A DNA stretch of 64,000 nt from UBA1672 sp050633285 (GCA_050633285.1 JBOEGG010000001.1:372001-436000), one strand, 5' to 3'. Positions 52,549 through 61,846 are shown, counted from the stretch's first letter. Program-made: numbers and translations. Notes: generated by a model from the sequence alone, not told the origin.

Positions 52549-53292
52549 ATGATTCCGGACGGATCAATAGCAAAAATGTTTTGTAAAATAGGCGGAGATG
52601 AGAAGCTGTTCTCTCTGGCTAAGGATAACCTGCTCAATCATTTAAATGATATCGGAACATCACGCGCACATACCTATTTACAATGTAACGGCGTATCATA
52701 CGCGGGAAATACGACAAGTGGTGCGAGCCGTCTATATACATTTGCAAATACAAAAATTGACGGTAAGTACTTGTCTTCATCATCTGATGTTGAAACAATT
52801 GCTCAAGAAATAGAAGCAAGCCCTGATTTTCAGGATTTTAAAGCCTTTGTAGAAAATGCAAGTACACCATCGCTTGATTCCAGCGCGGAAATAACCGAAG
52901 AAGCCAGAATAGAAAATGCAAAAGCAATTTTAAAAGATTTCAAAGAATTGGTACAAAAATCAGGTGTCCCTGTTGCACGTGACCCGCAAGACGGACAGGC
53001 AAATGACGTTGAACCATTGCTAACAGTTGTTCCATATGTGTCTGAACTGGATGTGGGGTATATCCCCGGTAAGAAAGAAAATGACCCTAATATTGAGGTT
53101 GTTGCCCCTGTAAGTGTAGGCATTCACGTCACAGCGAAGGACGCAGATAGTTTTAAGCAAGGGCTTCAAAACATGGAGAACTGGACATTAGAGAATAATC
53201 AGTCGGATTATAGTGATCTGGTTATAAAGGACGATGCAAAAATTCCGTTCTCATTCCTGACGCATAAATCAACGGACACATTGGAATTTTAA
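52549..53292 (+). CDS. Hypothetical protein, second member of the tandem pair
   Basis: The 247-residue protein matches the previous gene along its length, with an insertion of some 60-90 acidic, Glu/Asn-rich residues in the middle (from about residue 75). The start at 52549 is chosen because it aligns with the start of the paralogue (MIPDGSIAKMFCKIGG with MIPSNSLAQMYIKIVG) and AGGGTGG lies just upstream; the frame stays open further upstream without homology. No known domain is recognised. It overlaps the 3' end of rlmE by four bases on opposite strands. Confidence 0.65.
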   Translation: MIPDGSIAKMFCKIGGDEKLFSLAKDNLLNHLNDIGTSRAHTYLQCNGVSYAGNTTSGASRLYTFANTKIDGKYLSSSSDVETIAQEIEASPDFQDFKAFVENASTPSLDSSAEITEEARIENAKAILKDFKELVQKSGVPVARDPQDGQANDVEPLLTVVPYVSELDVGYIPGKKENDPNIEVVAPVSVGIHVTAKDADSFKQGLQNMENWTLENNQSDYSDLVIKDDAKIPFSFLTHKSTDTLEF

Positions 53293-53954
53293 TTTCCCTT
53301 AAAGCCTGTCGCGACAACATACTGTTCCGCGCTTTCCTTGCGGCTGGCTGGTGGTTTTATGTGCTTAACCACGGCAAAAGATTTTTTCATTTCTTTTAAT
53401 AGGCCGTCCTGTGTTCCACCTTGCAACACTTTGGCAATAAAAACGCCATCAGGCTTTAAGATTTCACGCGCAAAATAATATGCGGCTTCTACAACAGACA
53501 TAATGCGTAAATGATCCGTCTGCTTGTGCCCCGTGGTATTCGGCGCCATATCACTTAATACAACATCCGCAAGCCCTTCATCATTATATTTCTGAAGCTC
53601 GGTTTTTAGGAAATCCGGAGCATCATCCTCCATAAAATCCAGTTGAAATGCTGCGACATCCGGCATTTCATCCATTTCCAACAAATCAATCGCAAGAACC
53701 TGACATCCCTTTTCTGTGGCGATCTGGCACCATCCACCCGGCGCAGCACCAAGATCCACAACAGTCATGCCGGGTTTCAGGCAATCAAGTTTTTCGTTCA
53801 TTTCTTTAAGTTTAAAGGCCGCTCGCCCGCGGTAACCATACTTTTGTGCTTCTGCAACATAAGGGTCATTCAATTGTCGTTGTAACCAGCGCGTTGATGA
53901 ATTTTTACGCCCGCGTGCACTACGTACTTTGGTTTTTGGCTTGTTGCGTGACAT
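53289..53954 (-). CDS. rlmE: 23S rRNA 2'-O-methyltransferase RlmE (FtsJ)
   Basis: RlmE methylates U2552 in the A-loop of 23S rRNA during late 50S assembly. The 221-residue protein has the FtsJ features: a basic N-terminal extension (NKPKTKVRSARGRKNSSTRWLQRQLNDPYV), the SAM-binding VVDLGAAPGGWCQIA, the DMAPNTTGHKQTDHLR motif, and K in FIAKVLQGG. The catalytic K-D-K-E set is visible in outline. It is upstream of, and on the same strand as, nothing that extends the operon. Confidence 0.94.
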   Translation of the reverse strand: MSRNKPKTKVRSARGRKNSSTRWLQRQLNDPYVAEAQKYGYRGRAAFKLKEMNEKLDCLKPGMTVVDLGAAPGGWCQIATEKGCQVLAIDLLEMDEMPDVAAFQLDFMEDDAPDFLKTELQKYNDEGLADVVLSDMAPNTTGHKQTDHLRIMSVVEAAYYFAREILKPDGVFIAKVLQGGTQDGLLKEMKKSFAVVKHIKPPASRKESAEQYVVATGFKGN

Positions 53955-54001
53955 ATAAATTCTACCTTGTTTCTACGTTTGTCTTCGGTTTCATACCACC
54001 A

Positions 54002-54349
54002 TTATAGCAGCATGATCAAAGAGCCTGTTACAAAAATCATAAAGAAGAAGGAAAGGCAAGCCGCCATAAAGACAACACCCATTGTTTGACGTGAAAAATG
54101 GGCAAGAAGTAGGAAAAGTATATAAAAAACGCTTGATACTGCCACACCTCTTGTGTGGACATTCGATGTCATAAGTCCCATAATGCCGTTCTCATATCCA
54201 ATATAGACCATTATTTCGGTTTGGAGACGGATAAGGGTCATACTGGCAATACCAAAACTAAGAGCCCACCATCGGTGTTTTTTATGGACACCCCAAAATA
54301 AGATTGGCAACCAAATAATATCAATCCACGAATAAAGCATATGAAACAT
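54002..54349 (-). CDS. Hypothetical membrane protein, 115 residues
   Basis: The protein has about four hydrophobic segments (for example IDIIWLPILFWGV near the start and AVSSVFYILFLLLAHF and FMAACLSFFFMIFVTG near the end) and short charged loops. No family is recognised. It is divergent from the M48 protease gene by only 14 bases, so the two promoters overlap. Confidence 0.6.
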   Translation of the reverse strand: MFHMLYSWIDIIWLPILFWGVHKKHRWWALSFGIASMTLIRLQTEIMVYIGYENGIMGLMTSNVHTRGVAVSSVFYILFLLLAHFSRQTMGVVFMAACLSFFFMIFVTGSLIMLL

Positions 54350-54363
54350 ACAAGGCAGTTTAT

Positions 54364-55734
54364 GTGATGCCCAAAATAAAAAACAGTTTTAAAATTATTT
54401 TTCTTTCATTTGTCATGATGATGGTCATGTATCCCAATATGATACAGGCACAATCAAGGTCTTTAAGCCTTATTCGTGATACGGAGATTGAACAAACACT
54501 TCATAATTGGGGTGAGCCGATCTTTAATGCCGCCGGACTTGATCCAAAAGCCGTGAATATTATTCTGGTACAAAGTGACAGCATCAACGCATTTGTCGCG
54601 GGCGGCTCAAATATATTTTTCTACACCGGTTTAATTACAAAGACTGAAAACCCTGGTGAGCTTGTCGGGGTGTTGGCACATGAAACAGGGCATATTACGG
54701 GCGGTCACCTCATCCGTACACGTGAAGCTCTGGAAAGAGCGTCATATGAAAGTATCATTGGAACAATTTTAGGGGTTGGTGCCGCAATCGCGAGTGGTGA
54801 TGCATCTGTTGCTCCTGCACTTGCATTAGGTGGGTCATCAGTTGCACAACGCCGATTTCTGGCACATAGCCGCATTCAGGAATCAAGCGCCGATCAAGCC
54901 GCCCTAACATTCTTGGAGCACGCAAAGATCAACCCAAGCGGTATGCAAAGCTTTATGGATAAGCTAAAAGCAGACAACTATGTCCCGGAAAGCCAACAAA
55001 GTGAATATGTGCGTACGCACCCTCTTGTCGATAATCGTGTTGAGGCATTAAAGACACGGGTACGTGAATCGAAATATGTGAACGCATCATATCCGAAAGA
55101 CTGGGTTGAACAGCACGCAAGGATGAAGGCAAAGCTGGTTGGCTTTATTCATCCCGGGCAAATTCCATGGATATATGATGACCGTGATAAATCTGTGCCT
55201 GCACAATATGCACGTGCGATTGCGGCTTATCGCTCACAGGATATTAACGGTGCTATTAAACGTATCGATGGCTTGCTTGGAAGAGAGCCTCATAACCCAT
55301 ATTTTTTAGAGCTAAAAGGTCAGGTTCTTGTCGATTTTGGTAAAGTAAAAGAAGGCATTCCTTATTACCGTAAAGCAATTATACAAATGCCTGATGCCCC
55401 ATTATTCAGGATAGCACTGGCACATGCATTAATAGAGGCATCCGAGGAAGAGGATAAGGCGCTGTTAAATGAAGCAATCGAACAGCTTTCCCGTGCATTG
55501 CAAGATGAAGAGCGATCCACACGCGTTCACCGTCTTCTTGCTACTGCATATGGGCGTTTGGGACAGGAAAATAAATCTAAACTACATCTGGCAGAAGAAG
55601 CAGTGCTTCAGCGTCGTTATGAGTATGCGCGTCACTATGCCAAAACAGTTCTGGAGAGCGAGAAAGAAAACTCTGCAATTTGGATAAAGGCGCAAGATAT
55701 AATTTCTTTTATAAAAACGACGAAAAAAGGGTGA
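54364..55734 (+). CDS. BepA/YfgC-like M48 periplasmic metalloprotease
   Basis: The 456-residue protein has a signal peptide (about residues 1-30, ending IQAQS), an M48 protease domain with the zinc motif HETGH at 106-110, followed by a Glu in ESSADQAAL that completes the site, and a C-terminal half of TPR helices (from about residue 270). In E. coli BepA degrades or helps fold outer-membrane proteins such as LptD. The first codon pair is GTG-ATG; either could start. It is followed by two DsbA-family genes, which fits an envelope-quality-control group. Confidence 0.92.
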   Translation: MMPKIKNSFKIIFLSFVMMMVMYPNMIQAQSRSLSLIRDTEIEQTLHNWGEPIFNAAGLDPKAVNIILVQSDSINAFVAGGSNIFFYTGLITKTENPGELVGVLAHETGHITGGHLIRTREALERASYESIIGTILGVGAAIASGDASVAPALALGGSSVAQRRFLAHSRIQESSADQAALTFLEHAKINPSGMQSFMDKLKADNYVPESQQSEYVRTHPLVDNRVEALKTRVRESKYVNASYPKDWVEQHARMKAKLVGFIHPGQIPWIYDDRDKSVPAQYARAIAAYRSQDINGAIKRIDGLLGREPHNPYFLELKGQVLVDFGKVKEGIPYYRKAIIQMPDAPLFRIALAHALIEASEEEDKALLNEAIEQLSRALQDEERSTRVHRLLATAYGRLGQENKSKLHLAEEAVLQRRYEYARHYAKTVLESEKENSAIWIKAQDIISFIKTTKKG

Positions 55735-55793
55735 CTTTTTTCCAAACAACACGAATAATATAAGAATACCTCAAGAGTTTAAGGAGTCGAGTT

Positions 55794-56576
55794 TTGAAGA
55801 CGACAATAAAGAATATAAAATTTAAGATGCTGACACTTGCAACATGCGCCGCTGCTTTATGCGCGCCGGTTGGCGCAAATGCCGAAGAGAAATCTTCGTT
55901 CACACCGGAACAGAAAACAGAATTGGAAGTTCTATTTAAAGAGTTTCTTGCTAATAATCCGGAAGCAATTTTAAAATCTGTTGAAAATCATCAGATTGCA
56001 CAAGAACAAAAAGAGCGCCAATCCGCAGAAGATAGCTTAAAAGAATATAGGGAATATTTCGCACAACCAACTTTACCTGCCGCAGGTAATCCTGATGGTG
56101 ATGTGACGGTTGTTGAGTTTTTTGATTATAACTGTGGTTATTGTCGTAAGGCATATGAAGATCTAATAAAATTGATTGGAGAAGATAAAAACCTCCGCGT
56201 TGTGTTCCAAGATATGCCAATTTTAAGCCCAACATCCAAAACGATGGCAAGCTTGTCTATGGCAGCACACCAACAAGGCAAATATTTTGAAATGCATCAG
56301 GCTTTAATGGCGCATCGTGGTCCACAAAGTGATGAGGCATTCTTTAAAGTTTCAAGTGATCTTGGCTTGGATATGGATAAGCTAAAAGAAGATGCACTTT
56401 CTGACAGAACATCTAAAACGATCCTGAATATGATTGATATCGGTCGTAAAATGGGAATTCGTGGTACACCTGGATTTATCATTGGTGATAAAATTTATCC
56501 AGGCTACATTGGCTTAAAAGGGTTACGTGATGCAATCGCTGAAGCGCGTGCAGCTGCAAAAGCCAAAGCAGAATAA
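55794..56576 (+). CDS. DsbA-family thiol:disulfide protein (ScsC-like)
   Basis: The 260-residue protein has a signal peptide (about residues 1-30) and a long N-terminal helical extension before the thioredoxin fold, as in ScsC/Com1-like members. The active motif is CGYC at residues 114-117, and the cis-Pro loop is RGTPGFIIG. It may form or shuffle disulfides in the periplasm. The start is TTG, with AAGGAG seven bases upstream. A second DsbA-like gene follows. Confidence 0.9.
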   Translation: MKTTIKNIKFKMLTLATCAAALCAPVGANAEEKSSFTPEQKTELEVLFKEFLANNPEAILKSVENHQIAQEQKERQSAEDSLKEYREYFAQPTLPAAGNPDGDVTVVEFFDYNCGYCRKAYEDLIKLIGEDKNLRVVFQDMPILSPTSKTMASLSMAAHQQGKYFEMHQALMAHRGPQSDEAFFKVSSDLGLDMDKLKEDALSDRTSKTILNMIDIGRKMGIRGTPGFIIGDKIYPGYIGLKGLRDAIAEARAAAKAKAE

Positions 56577-56610
56577 AGAATATTCCTATATTTAAGGTAA
56601 GTGGTCAGTT

Positions 56611-57222
56611 ATGAAATATGTTTATGCAAGCATTGCGGCATTTTTGGTTCTGGCCATTTGCTATATGGGGTATGGCTTTATACAGATGCGTGCGGAGGCT
56701 TTTAAGGTCTATGACGTGGACCCTAAATTCACATATGGTGCAGAAAATGCAGATATCAGTGTCATATATTTCACGAATTATGAGTGTGATGCCTGCCGTG
56801 AATTTCATTCGGTACTCCTGAAATCTATAAAAAAGGATGGAAAAGTACGCTATATCCCTCGTCTGGTAACGAAGGGCTATATCTGGTCAGAGACACTGGC
56901 TGCCGCGACATATGCCGCAGGAGAGCAAGGTAAGTTCTTTGAAATGCACCATGCCATCTATAAGGGGTGGCCGGTTAAAGATAAGAAAAAGCTATTTGCA
57001 TATGCGCGTGCACTGGAATTGGATGTTGAGCAATTTAGCCGCGATATCACTAAACCTGAAATTATTGATCGAGTACGTGAAGATCAGACATATTTCGATA
57101 TGTGGCAATTGCCAATGATCCCTAGTATGATTATTGGAGAAGCGGGCATTTTTTATCCAATGAGAGATAATAATTTGCCGAGTGTCGTTGATGTGCTTGA
57201 TAAATTTGATAAGGCACGCTGA
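56611..57222 (+). CDS. DsbA-family thioredoxin-fold protein, membrane-anchored
   Basis: The 203-residue protein has an N-terminal hydrophobic segment (about residues 5-24) and a thioredoxin-like domain with the active motif CDAC at 59-62 and a cis-Pro in IPSMIIG. It resembles the preceding DsbA gene in the order of motifs but has a different central dipeptide, which normally changes redox potential. AAGG lies upstream of the ATG. It precedes aroQ. Confidence 0.87.
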   Translation: MKYVYASIAAFLVLAICYMGYGFIQMRAEAFKVYDVDPKFTYGAENADISVIYFTNYECDACREFHSVLLKSIKKDGKVRYIPRLVTKGYIWSETLAAATYAAGEQGKFFEMHHAIYKGWPVKDKKKLFAYARALELDVEQFSRDITKPEIIDRVREDQTYFDMWQLPMIPSMIIGEAGIFYPMRDNNLPSVVDVLDKFDKAR

Positions 57223-57243
57223 CCATAATAAATGGGGTACATA

Positions 57244-57678
57244 ATGAAACAAATCCTTATCCTGAATGGCCCGAATTTGAATATGCTTGGAATGCGTGAG
57301 CCTGAGATTTATGGGCATCAAACGCTACAGGATATTAAGGCATCATGCGTTGAGGCGGCACGAAAATGTGATATTGAGGTTACATTCCGTCAATCCAATC
57401 ATGAGGGGCAACTTGTTGATTGGATACAAGAGGCAAGAGAAAACTATCAGGGCTTAATAATTAATGCCGCGGCCTATACCCACACCTCTGTTGCGATTCA
57501 TGATGCATTAAAATTATTGGATTATCCGATTATAGAGGTGCATTTATCCGACCCCAAGAAACGTGAGGACTTTCGTCATAAATCTTACGTAGAAGCCGTC
57601 GCAACTGCCGTTTTTGCAGGCCATGGGGCGGACGGATATAGAATGGCAATTGAAAAATTAGCAGAAGTTTTTAAGTAA
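57244..57678 (+). CDS. aroQ: Type II 3-dehydroquinate dehydratase
   Basis: AroQ dehydrates 3-dehydroquinate in the shikimate pathway. The 144-residue protein has the family motifs ILNGPNLNMLGMREPEIYG at the start, INAAAYTHTSVAIHDAL in the middle and VHLSDPKKREDFRHKSY. The family usually has Asn at the second position of the SD pair; here it is Asp. The start at 57244 is preferred to an ATG four codons earlier because GGGG lies six bases before it. It begins the conserved aroQ-accB-accC group. Confidence 0.94.
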   Translation: MKQILILNGPNLNMLGMREPEIYGHQTLQDIKASCVEAARKCDIEVTFRQSNHEGQLVDWIQEARENYQGLIINAAAYTHTSVAIHDALKLLDYPIIEVHLSDPKKREDFRHKSYVEAVATAVFAGHGADGYRMAIEKLAEVFK

Positions 57679-57770
57679 AACGAGTCAATGCTTTGACATT
57701 CTGCTTTAATTTTTGTATTGAAATGCCTAACATTAGAATTTCGTAAGCAATAACAATAAGACTTAAATCT

Positions 57771-58223
57771 ATGAAAATTGATTCCGACGCGATCAGAGAG
57801 TTAGCTGATCTTTTAAATGATACTGGATTAACAGAAATCGAAGTTGTTGACGGGGAACAAGCAATCCGCGTTAACAAAGGTGGAACCGTGATGGCGGCAG
57901 GTGCTCCTGTTGCTGCGGCCATGCCGTCTGACCCGACTGTGCCACAAAAGGCGAGTTTGGATGCTCCGGCAGATGTTGCATCATCTCACCCCGGCGCTGT
58001 GAAGTCACCGATGGTGGGAACGATTTATTTACAATCAGAGCCGGATGCCCCGCATTATGCGAAAAAGGGTGATACGGTAAATGCAGGTGATACACTTGTT
58101 ATTATCGAGGCAATGAAAGTTATGAACCCGATTAAAGCTGAAAAAGCCGGGACGGTAACACAAGTGCTTGTCGAAAATGGTCAGCCGGTTGAATTCGGTG
58201 ATGTCTTGATGGTGATCGAATAG
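57771..58223 (+). CDS. accB: Biotin carboxyl carrier protein of acetyl-CoA carboxylase
   Basis: AccB carries the biotin that is carboxylated by AccC and delivers it to the transcarboxylase. The 150-residue protein has an N-terminal helix, an Ala/Pro-rich linker (about residues 45-75) and the C-terminal biotinyl domain with the modified lysine in EAMKVMNPI (Lys116). It is separated from accC by 14 bases, and the pair is almost always co-transcribed. Confidence 0.96.
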   Translation: MKIDSDAIRELADLLNDTGLTEIEVVDGEQAIRVNKGGTVMAAGAPVAAAMPSDPTVPQKASLDAPADVASSHPGAVKSPMVGTIYLQSEPDAPHYAKKGDTVNAGDTLVIIEAMKVMNPIKAEKAGTVTQVLVENGQPVEFGDVLMVIE

Positions 58224-58237
58224 GTCGGTAAAAAACC

Positions 58238-59590
58238 ATGTTTAAAAAAGTCCTTATAGCCAATCGTGGTGAAATTGCCCTTCGTATTATTCGCGCATGT
58301 CGTGAGATGGGAATTGAAACCGTTGTTGTTCACTCTACTGCTGATGCAAGCTCTATGGCGGTGCGTCTGGCGGATGAATCTGTTTGTATTGGCCCACCAG
58401 CCGGTAAAGACAGCTATCTGAATATTCCTGCTATCCTCACTGCTGCGGCTGTGACGGGGGCGGATGCAATCCACCCGGGTTATGGTTTTCTATCAGAGAA
58501 CGCGCAATTTGCCCGTATGGTGGAAGAGCATGGATTTACATTTATTGGCCCATCTGCCGAATTGATTGAGCGCATGGGTGATAAAGTTTCAGCCAAGCAA
58601 ACAGTACAAAGCCTTGGCCTTCCGGTTGTTCCGGGATCTGAGGGCGGTGTCGAAAGCGCAGAAGAAGGTCGCCAAACATCGATTGACATGGGTTTCCCTG
58701 TTTTGATCAAAGCCGCAAGTGGCGGTGGTGGTAAAGGGATGCAGGTTGTTCGCTGCGCTGAGGACTTTGTTGAGGCCTATAACACGGCACGTAGCGAAGC
58801 CAAGGCCAATTTCGGTGATGATACTGTCTACATTGAAAAATACCTTGAGAGGCCCCGCCATATTGAAATTCAGGTTTTTGGTGATTCTCACGGAAATGCA
58901 ATTCATTTGGGTGAGCGTGATTGTTCAATTCAACGCCGTCACCAGAAATTAGTTGAAGAGGGGCCGTCTCCTATTCTATCGCACGAACAACGTGAAGAAA
59001 TTGGAACACTTGCTGCGGATACAGTGCGTGGTCTTGGATATCTTGGTGCTGGTACCATTGAGTTTCTGTATGAAGATGGTAAATTCTACTTCATGGAAAT
59101 GAATACACGTATTCAGGTTGAACACCCTGTAACAGAGATGATTACAGGCATCGACCTCATTGCGGAGCAGATAAAAGTCGCGGCGGGTGAGCCGCTTACA
59201 ATCTGTAAAAATGGTTTCCGTTTCCGTGGTCATGCGATTGAAATCCGTATTAATGCAGAAGATCCGGATACGTTCGTTCCTTCTCCGGGTACAATTACGC
59301 AATTCCATGCGCCTGGTGGTTTGGGTGTGCGATTTGATAGTGCCGTTTACGGTGGTTATTCTATCCCGCCTTATTATGATTCAATGATTGGTAAGCTGAT
59401 CGTGCATGGCCGTAACCGTGATGAGTGTATTCGCAGGCTCTTGCGTGCCATCCGTGAAACAGTTATCGAAGGCGTCAAGACGACTTTGCCATTACATGAA
59501 TGGATTCTAAATCAGCCTGAATTTGTTTCTGGTGATTATACCATTCAGTGGTTGGAAAATAAGCTTGCGGAAAAAAACGGGGATGAGTAG
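58238..59590 (+). CDS. accC: Biotin carboxylase subunit of acetyl-CoA carboxylase
   Basis: AccC carboxylates biotin on AccB with ATP and bicarbonate. The 450-residue protein is an ATP-grasp enzyme: KVLIANRGEIALRIIRAC at the start, GGGGKGMQVV near residue 165, and the active region EMNTRIQVEHPVTEMITG. The C-terminal PEFVSGDYTIQWLENK ends the family domain. It is followed at three bases by a FMN-reductase gene, then aat. Confidence 0.97.
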   Translation: MFKKVLIANRGEIALRIIRACREMGIETVVVHSTADASSMAVRLADESVCIGPPAGKDSYLNIPAILTAAAVTGADAIHPGYGFLSENAQFARMVEEHGFTFIGPSAELIERMGDKVSAKQTVQSLGLPVVPGSEGGVESAEEGRQTSIDMGFPVLIKAASGGGGKGMQVVRCAEDFVEAYNTARSEAKANFGDDTVYIEKYLERPRHIEIQVFGDSHGNAIHLGERDCSIQRRHQKLVEEGPSPILSHEQREEIGTLAADTVRGLGYLGAGTIEFLYEDGKFYFMEMNTRIQVEHPVTEMITGIDLIAEQIKVAAGEPLTICKNGFRFRGHAIEIRINAEDPDTFVPSPGTITQFHAPGGLGVRFDSAVYGGYSIPPYYDSMIGKLIVHGRNRDECIRRLLRAIRETVIEGVKTTLPLHEWILNQPEFVSGDYTIQWLENKLAEKNGDE

Positions 59591-59593
59591 GCA

Positions 59594-60208
59594 ATGAAAT
59601 CTGTCATTGTTTCAGGGTCACACCGTAAGAATTCACAATCCTATAAAGTATCAGAATGGCTATCTCAGGCGTTATCGCATAAGACAGGCGATCATAGCGC
59701 AGAAATAATTGATCTGGCGCATGATGTGTTTCCGTTATGGGAAGAGTCTGCATGGAAAAAAGAATCTGATTTAGCACGTAGCGTAGCCCCGCATTTGGAA
59801 TGTGTAGAACATGCTGATTCTATCATTTTGGTCGCGCCCGAATGGGGCGGTATGGTTACTGCTGCACTGAAAAATTTCTTGCTCTATATATCTTCACAAC
59901 ATACCGCACATAAGCCATGCCTGATTGTTGGGGTATCATCCGGACGGGGCGGAAGCTATCCGGTGTCTGAACTACGTATGAGTGGCTTTAAAAACAATCG
60001 TATGGTCTTTATTCCTGATCACCTTATCATTCAGGATGTGCAAGATGTCATGAATGATCATGATGCTGTAAAGGGTGAAAAAGATGATCTTTATATTAAG
60101 GATCGCGCGAATTACACGCTTGATGTTCTGATTGCATATAGTGATTCACTAAAGGCCATGCGTGATAATAACAATCTTCGTAATAAACTCTATCCGTTTG
60201 GAATGTAG
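59594..60208 (+). CDS. NAD(P)H-dependent FMN reductase-like flavoprotein
   Basis: The 204-residue protein has a flavodoxin-like fold: the N-terminal FMN-binding SGSHRKNSQSYKV, and a second contact in APEWGGMVTAALKNFLLYIS. Such proteins reduce flavin, quinones or other small acceptors with NAD(P)H. It is inserted between accC and aat, three bases after accC, so it is part of the operon; a functional link to lipid synthesis is not established. Confidence 0.85.
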   Translation: MKSVIVSGSHRKNSQSYKVSEWLSQALSHKTGDHSAEIIDLAHDVFPLWEESAWKKESDLARSVAPHLECVEHADSIILVAPEWGGMVTAALKNFLLYISSQHTAHKPCLIVGVSSGRGGSYPVSELRMSGFKNNRMVFIPDHLIIQDVQDVMNDHDAVKGEKDDLYIKDRANYTLDVLIAYSDSLKAMRDNNNLRNKLYPFGM

Positions 60209-60240
60209 AAACTTTTCTCCCAATACGGCATAATCAAACG

Positions 60241-60897
60241 ATGCAAATTATCTTAACCCCCGAACTTTTATTAAGTGCATACAGCCAAGGTATTTTTCCT
60301 ATGGCGGAAAATGCGGAGACGCAATATGTGCATTGGGTTTGTCCTGAAATGCGAGGGCAGCTCTCAGTGCAAGATATGCATGTGCCTAAGCGCCTGAAAA
60401 GAACAGTTCGCCAGATGAAAATATCAGGCGTTCCCTATGAAATACGTATTAATGCAGGGTTTGAAGATGTAATCCGTGCCTGTGCACAGGAAACTGATGG
60501 CAGGCAGGAAACATGGATTAATGACAATATAGTAGAGGCTTATTGCGCGTTACATGAACAGGGGCACGCGCATTCGGTTGAATGCTGGCAAGAGGGCGAG
60601 TTATGCGGTGGGTTATATGGGATTACGATTGGTGGTGCATTCTTTGGAGAGAGTATGTTCTCGCGGAAAAGGGACGCAAGCAAAGTAAGCCTTGTACATC
60701 TTGCAGCGCGCTTGCATCATGCAGGGTATGAGGTTCTTGATACGCAATTTACCAATGAACATCTGGAGCAATTTGGTGTTTATGAAATTGAACATACCGA
60801 TTATCTGTCGCGTTTAGAGCCGGTATTAGAAAAGAACTGTGTGTTTGATCCAATAGATAAAACGGAAAAACAATTAATCACAGATTATTTTTCGTGA
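60241..60897 (+). CDS. aat: Leucyl/phenylalanyl-tRNA--protein transferase
   Basis: Aat adds Leu or Phe to N-terminal Arg or Lys of proteins, marking them for ClpAP under the N-end rule. The 218-residue protein shows the family pattern YSQGIFPMAE at the start, NDNIVEAYCALHEQGHAHSVECW and GGLYGITIGGAFFGESMFSRKRDASKV, then VLDTQFTNEHLEQFG. In alphaproteobacteria it commonly neighbours the DUF2155-mlaD-NDUFA12 group, as here. Confidence 0.96.
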   Translation: MQIILTPELLLSAYSQGIFPMAENAETQYVHWVCPEMRGQLSVQDMHVPKRLKRTVRQMKISGVPYEIRINAGFEDVIRACAQETDGRQETWINDNIVEAYCALHEQGHAHSVECWQEGELCGGLYGITIGGAFFGESMFSRKRDASKVSLVHLAARLHHAGYEVLDTQFTNEHLEQFGVYEIEHTDYLSRLEPVLEKNCVFDPIDKTEKQLITDYFS

Positions 60898-60912
60898 AGC
60901 TAACTTGACCTT

Positions 60913-61407
60913 TTATTCTAGCATGTCGCCTTGGTCATTATCTGCTTCTGGAGGCGGAACATCGCTTTCGTCTGTTTCCTGATTATCCTGCGCTGTTTCT
61001 TCTTCTTGTGCATCATAATCTAAGCAATCAATAACCCATACATCATAAATCGCATGATTCATTGGGGAGAGCGCAGGGGATGATGCAAACATCCATCCAC
61101 TAAAAACCCAATGCGCTTCTTTATGGGTATCTACCTCCCATACTTGTAAAAAGGCTGCTGATTCTGGCCGGTCAATCGGGGATGATTTTTGGCACGTTAA
61201 AACCTTTATATAAAGCGGTCCAAATTTGAGCGTACTGCCAACTCTCGCCTCAAAGGTCATAGTGCGCGCCGTGGCTTTGTCCAAAGATTGTAATTTTACA
61301 CGCGGATATTCGGTCATTTCACGCGCATCTGCACTGTACGGGCTAAATCCGATGAGGGTGCATAATGCAAACGCAAAAGCGCATAAATTATTTATCGTCT
61401 TTGTCAT
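60913..61407 (-). CDS. DUF2155 domain secreted protein
   Basis: The 164-residue protein has a signal peptide (about residues 1-27) and a DUF2155 domain with the features LQSLDKATARTMTFEARVGST and ESAAFLQVWE...WVFSGWMFASSPALSPMNHAIYDVWVIDC. The tail is acidic. DUF2155 is largely alphaproteobacterial and of unknown role. It overlaps the mlaD-like gene by 20 bases, so the two are translationally coupled. Confidence 0.9.
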   Translation of the reverse strand: MTKTINNLCAFAFALCTLIGFSPYSADAREMTEYPRVKLQSLDKATARTMTFEARVGSTLKFGPLYIKVLTCQKSSPIDRPESAAFLQVWEVDTHKEAHWVFSGWMFASSPALSPMNHAIYDVWVIDCLDYDAQEEETAQDNQETDESDVPPPEADNDQGDMLE

Positions 61408-61846
61408 TTTGCATGCTGAATATGAATTGGCCGAGCAATTGCTCGAGATTTTGTGGAGCCTGTGTGTATTGGATGTTGCCGCCCGGCTCGATCATTTCTT
61501 CATCTGCCCCCGGTTCAAGCGCAAGATACTGTCCACCTAAAAGGCTCTCGCTGCTAATTAATGCGGCGGTATCTGTTGGTAATTCGTAACCGTTACGGAT
61601 ATTCAAATGAACACGCGCAAGGTATGTATCTGTTAATAATTCTACATCTGCAACAGAGCCAACCTTAACACCGCTTATCTGTACAGTATCACCGGCCTTC
61701 AGGCCACCAACGCTTGCAAAGTCAGCAGTGATGTTATAGCCCTCAACGGCACCGACATCGGCAGTCTCTATGCTATATACCAAAAATAAACCGGCAATGG
61801 CGACAACCACTGCCCCTAAAATCGTTTCTGCAATACTACGCTTCAT
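61388..61846 (-). CDS. mlaD: MlaD-type MCE domain protein
   Basis: The 152-residue protein has an N-terminal membrane helix (about residues 8-26) and a single MCE domain (about residues 33-115, with NITADFASVGGLKAGDTVQISGVKVGSVADVEL). MlaD hexamers in the inner membrane carry phospholipids between the inner membrane and the periplasm to keep the outer membrane asymmetric. No mlaE or mlaF is in the window, so they may lie elsewhere. The stop overlaps the DUF2155 start. Confidence 0.93.
   Translation of the reverse strand: MKRSIAETILGAVVVAIAGLFLVYSIETADVGAVEGYNITADFASVGGLKAGDTVQISGVKVGSVADVELLTDTYLARVHLNIRNGYELPTDTAALISSESLLGGQYLALEPGADEEMIEPGGNIQYTQAPQNLEQLLGQFIFSMQNDKDDK

Noticed and set aside
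58480..59308. Antisense reading frames within accC
   Set aside because: They are shadows of the real gene; the plus-strand frame carries all biotin carboxylase motifs.
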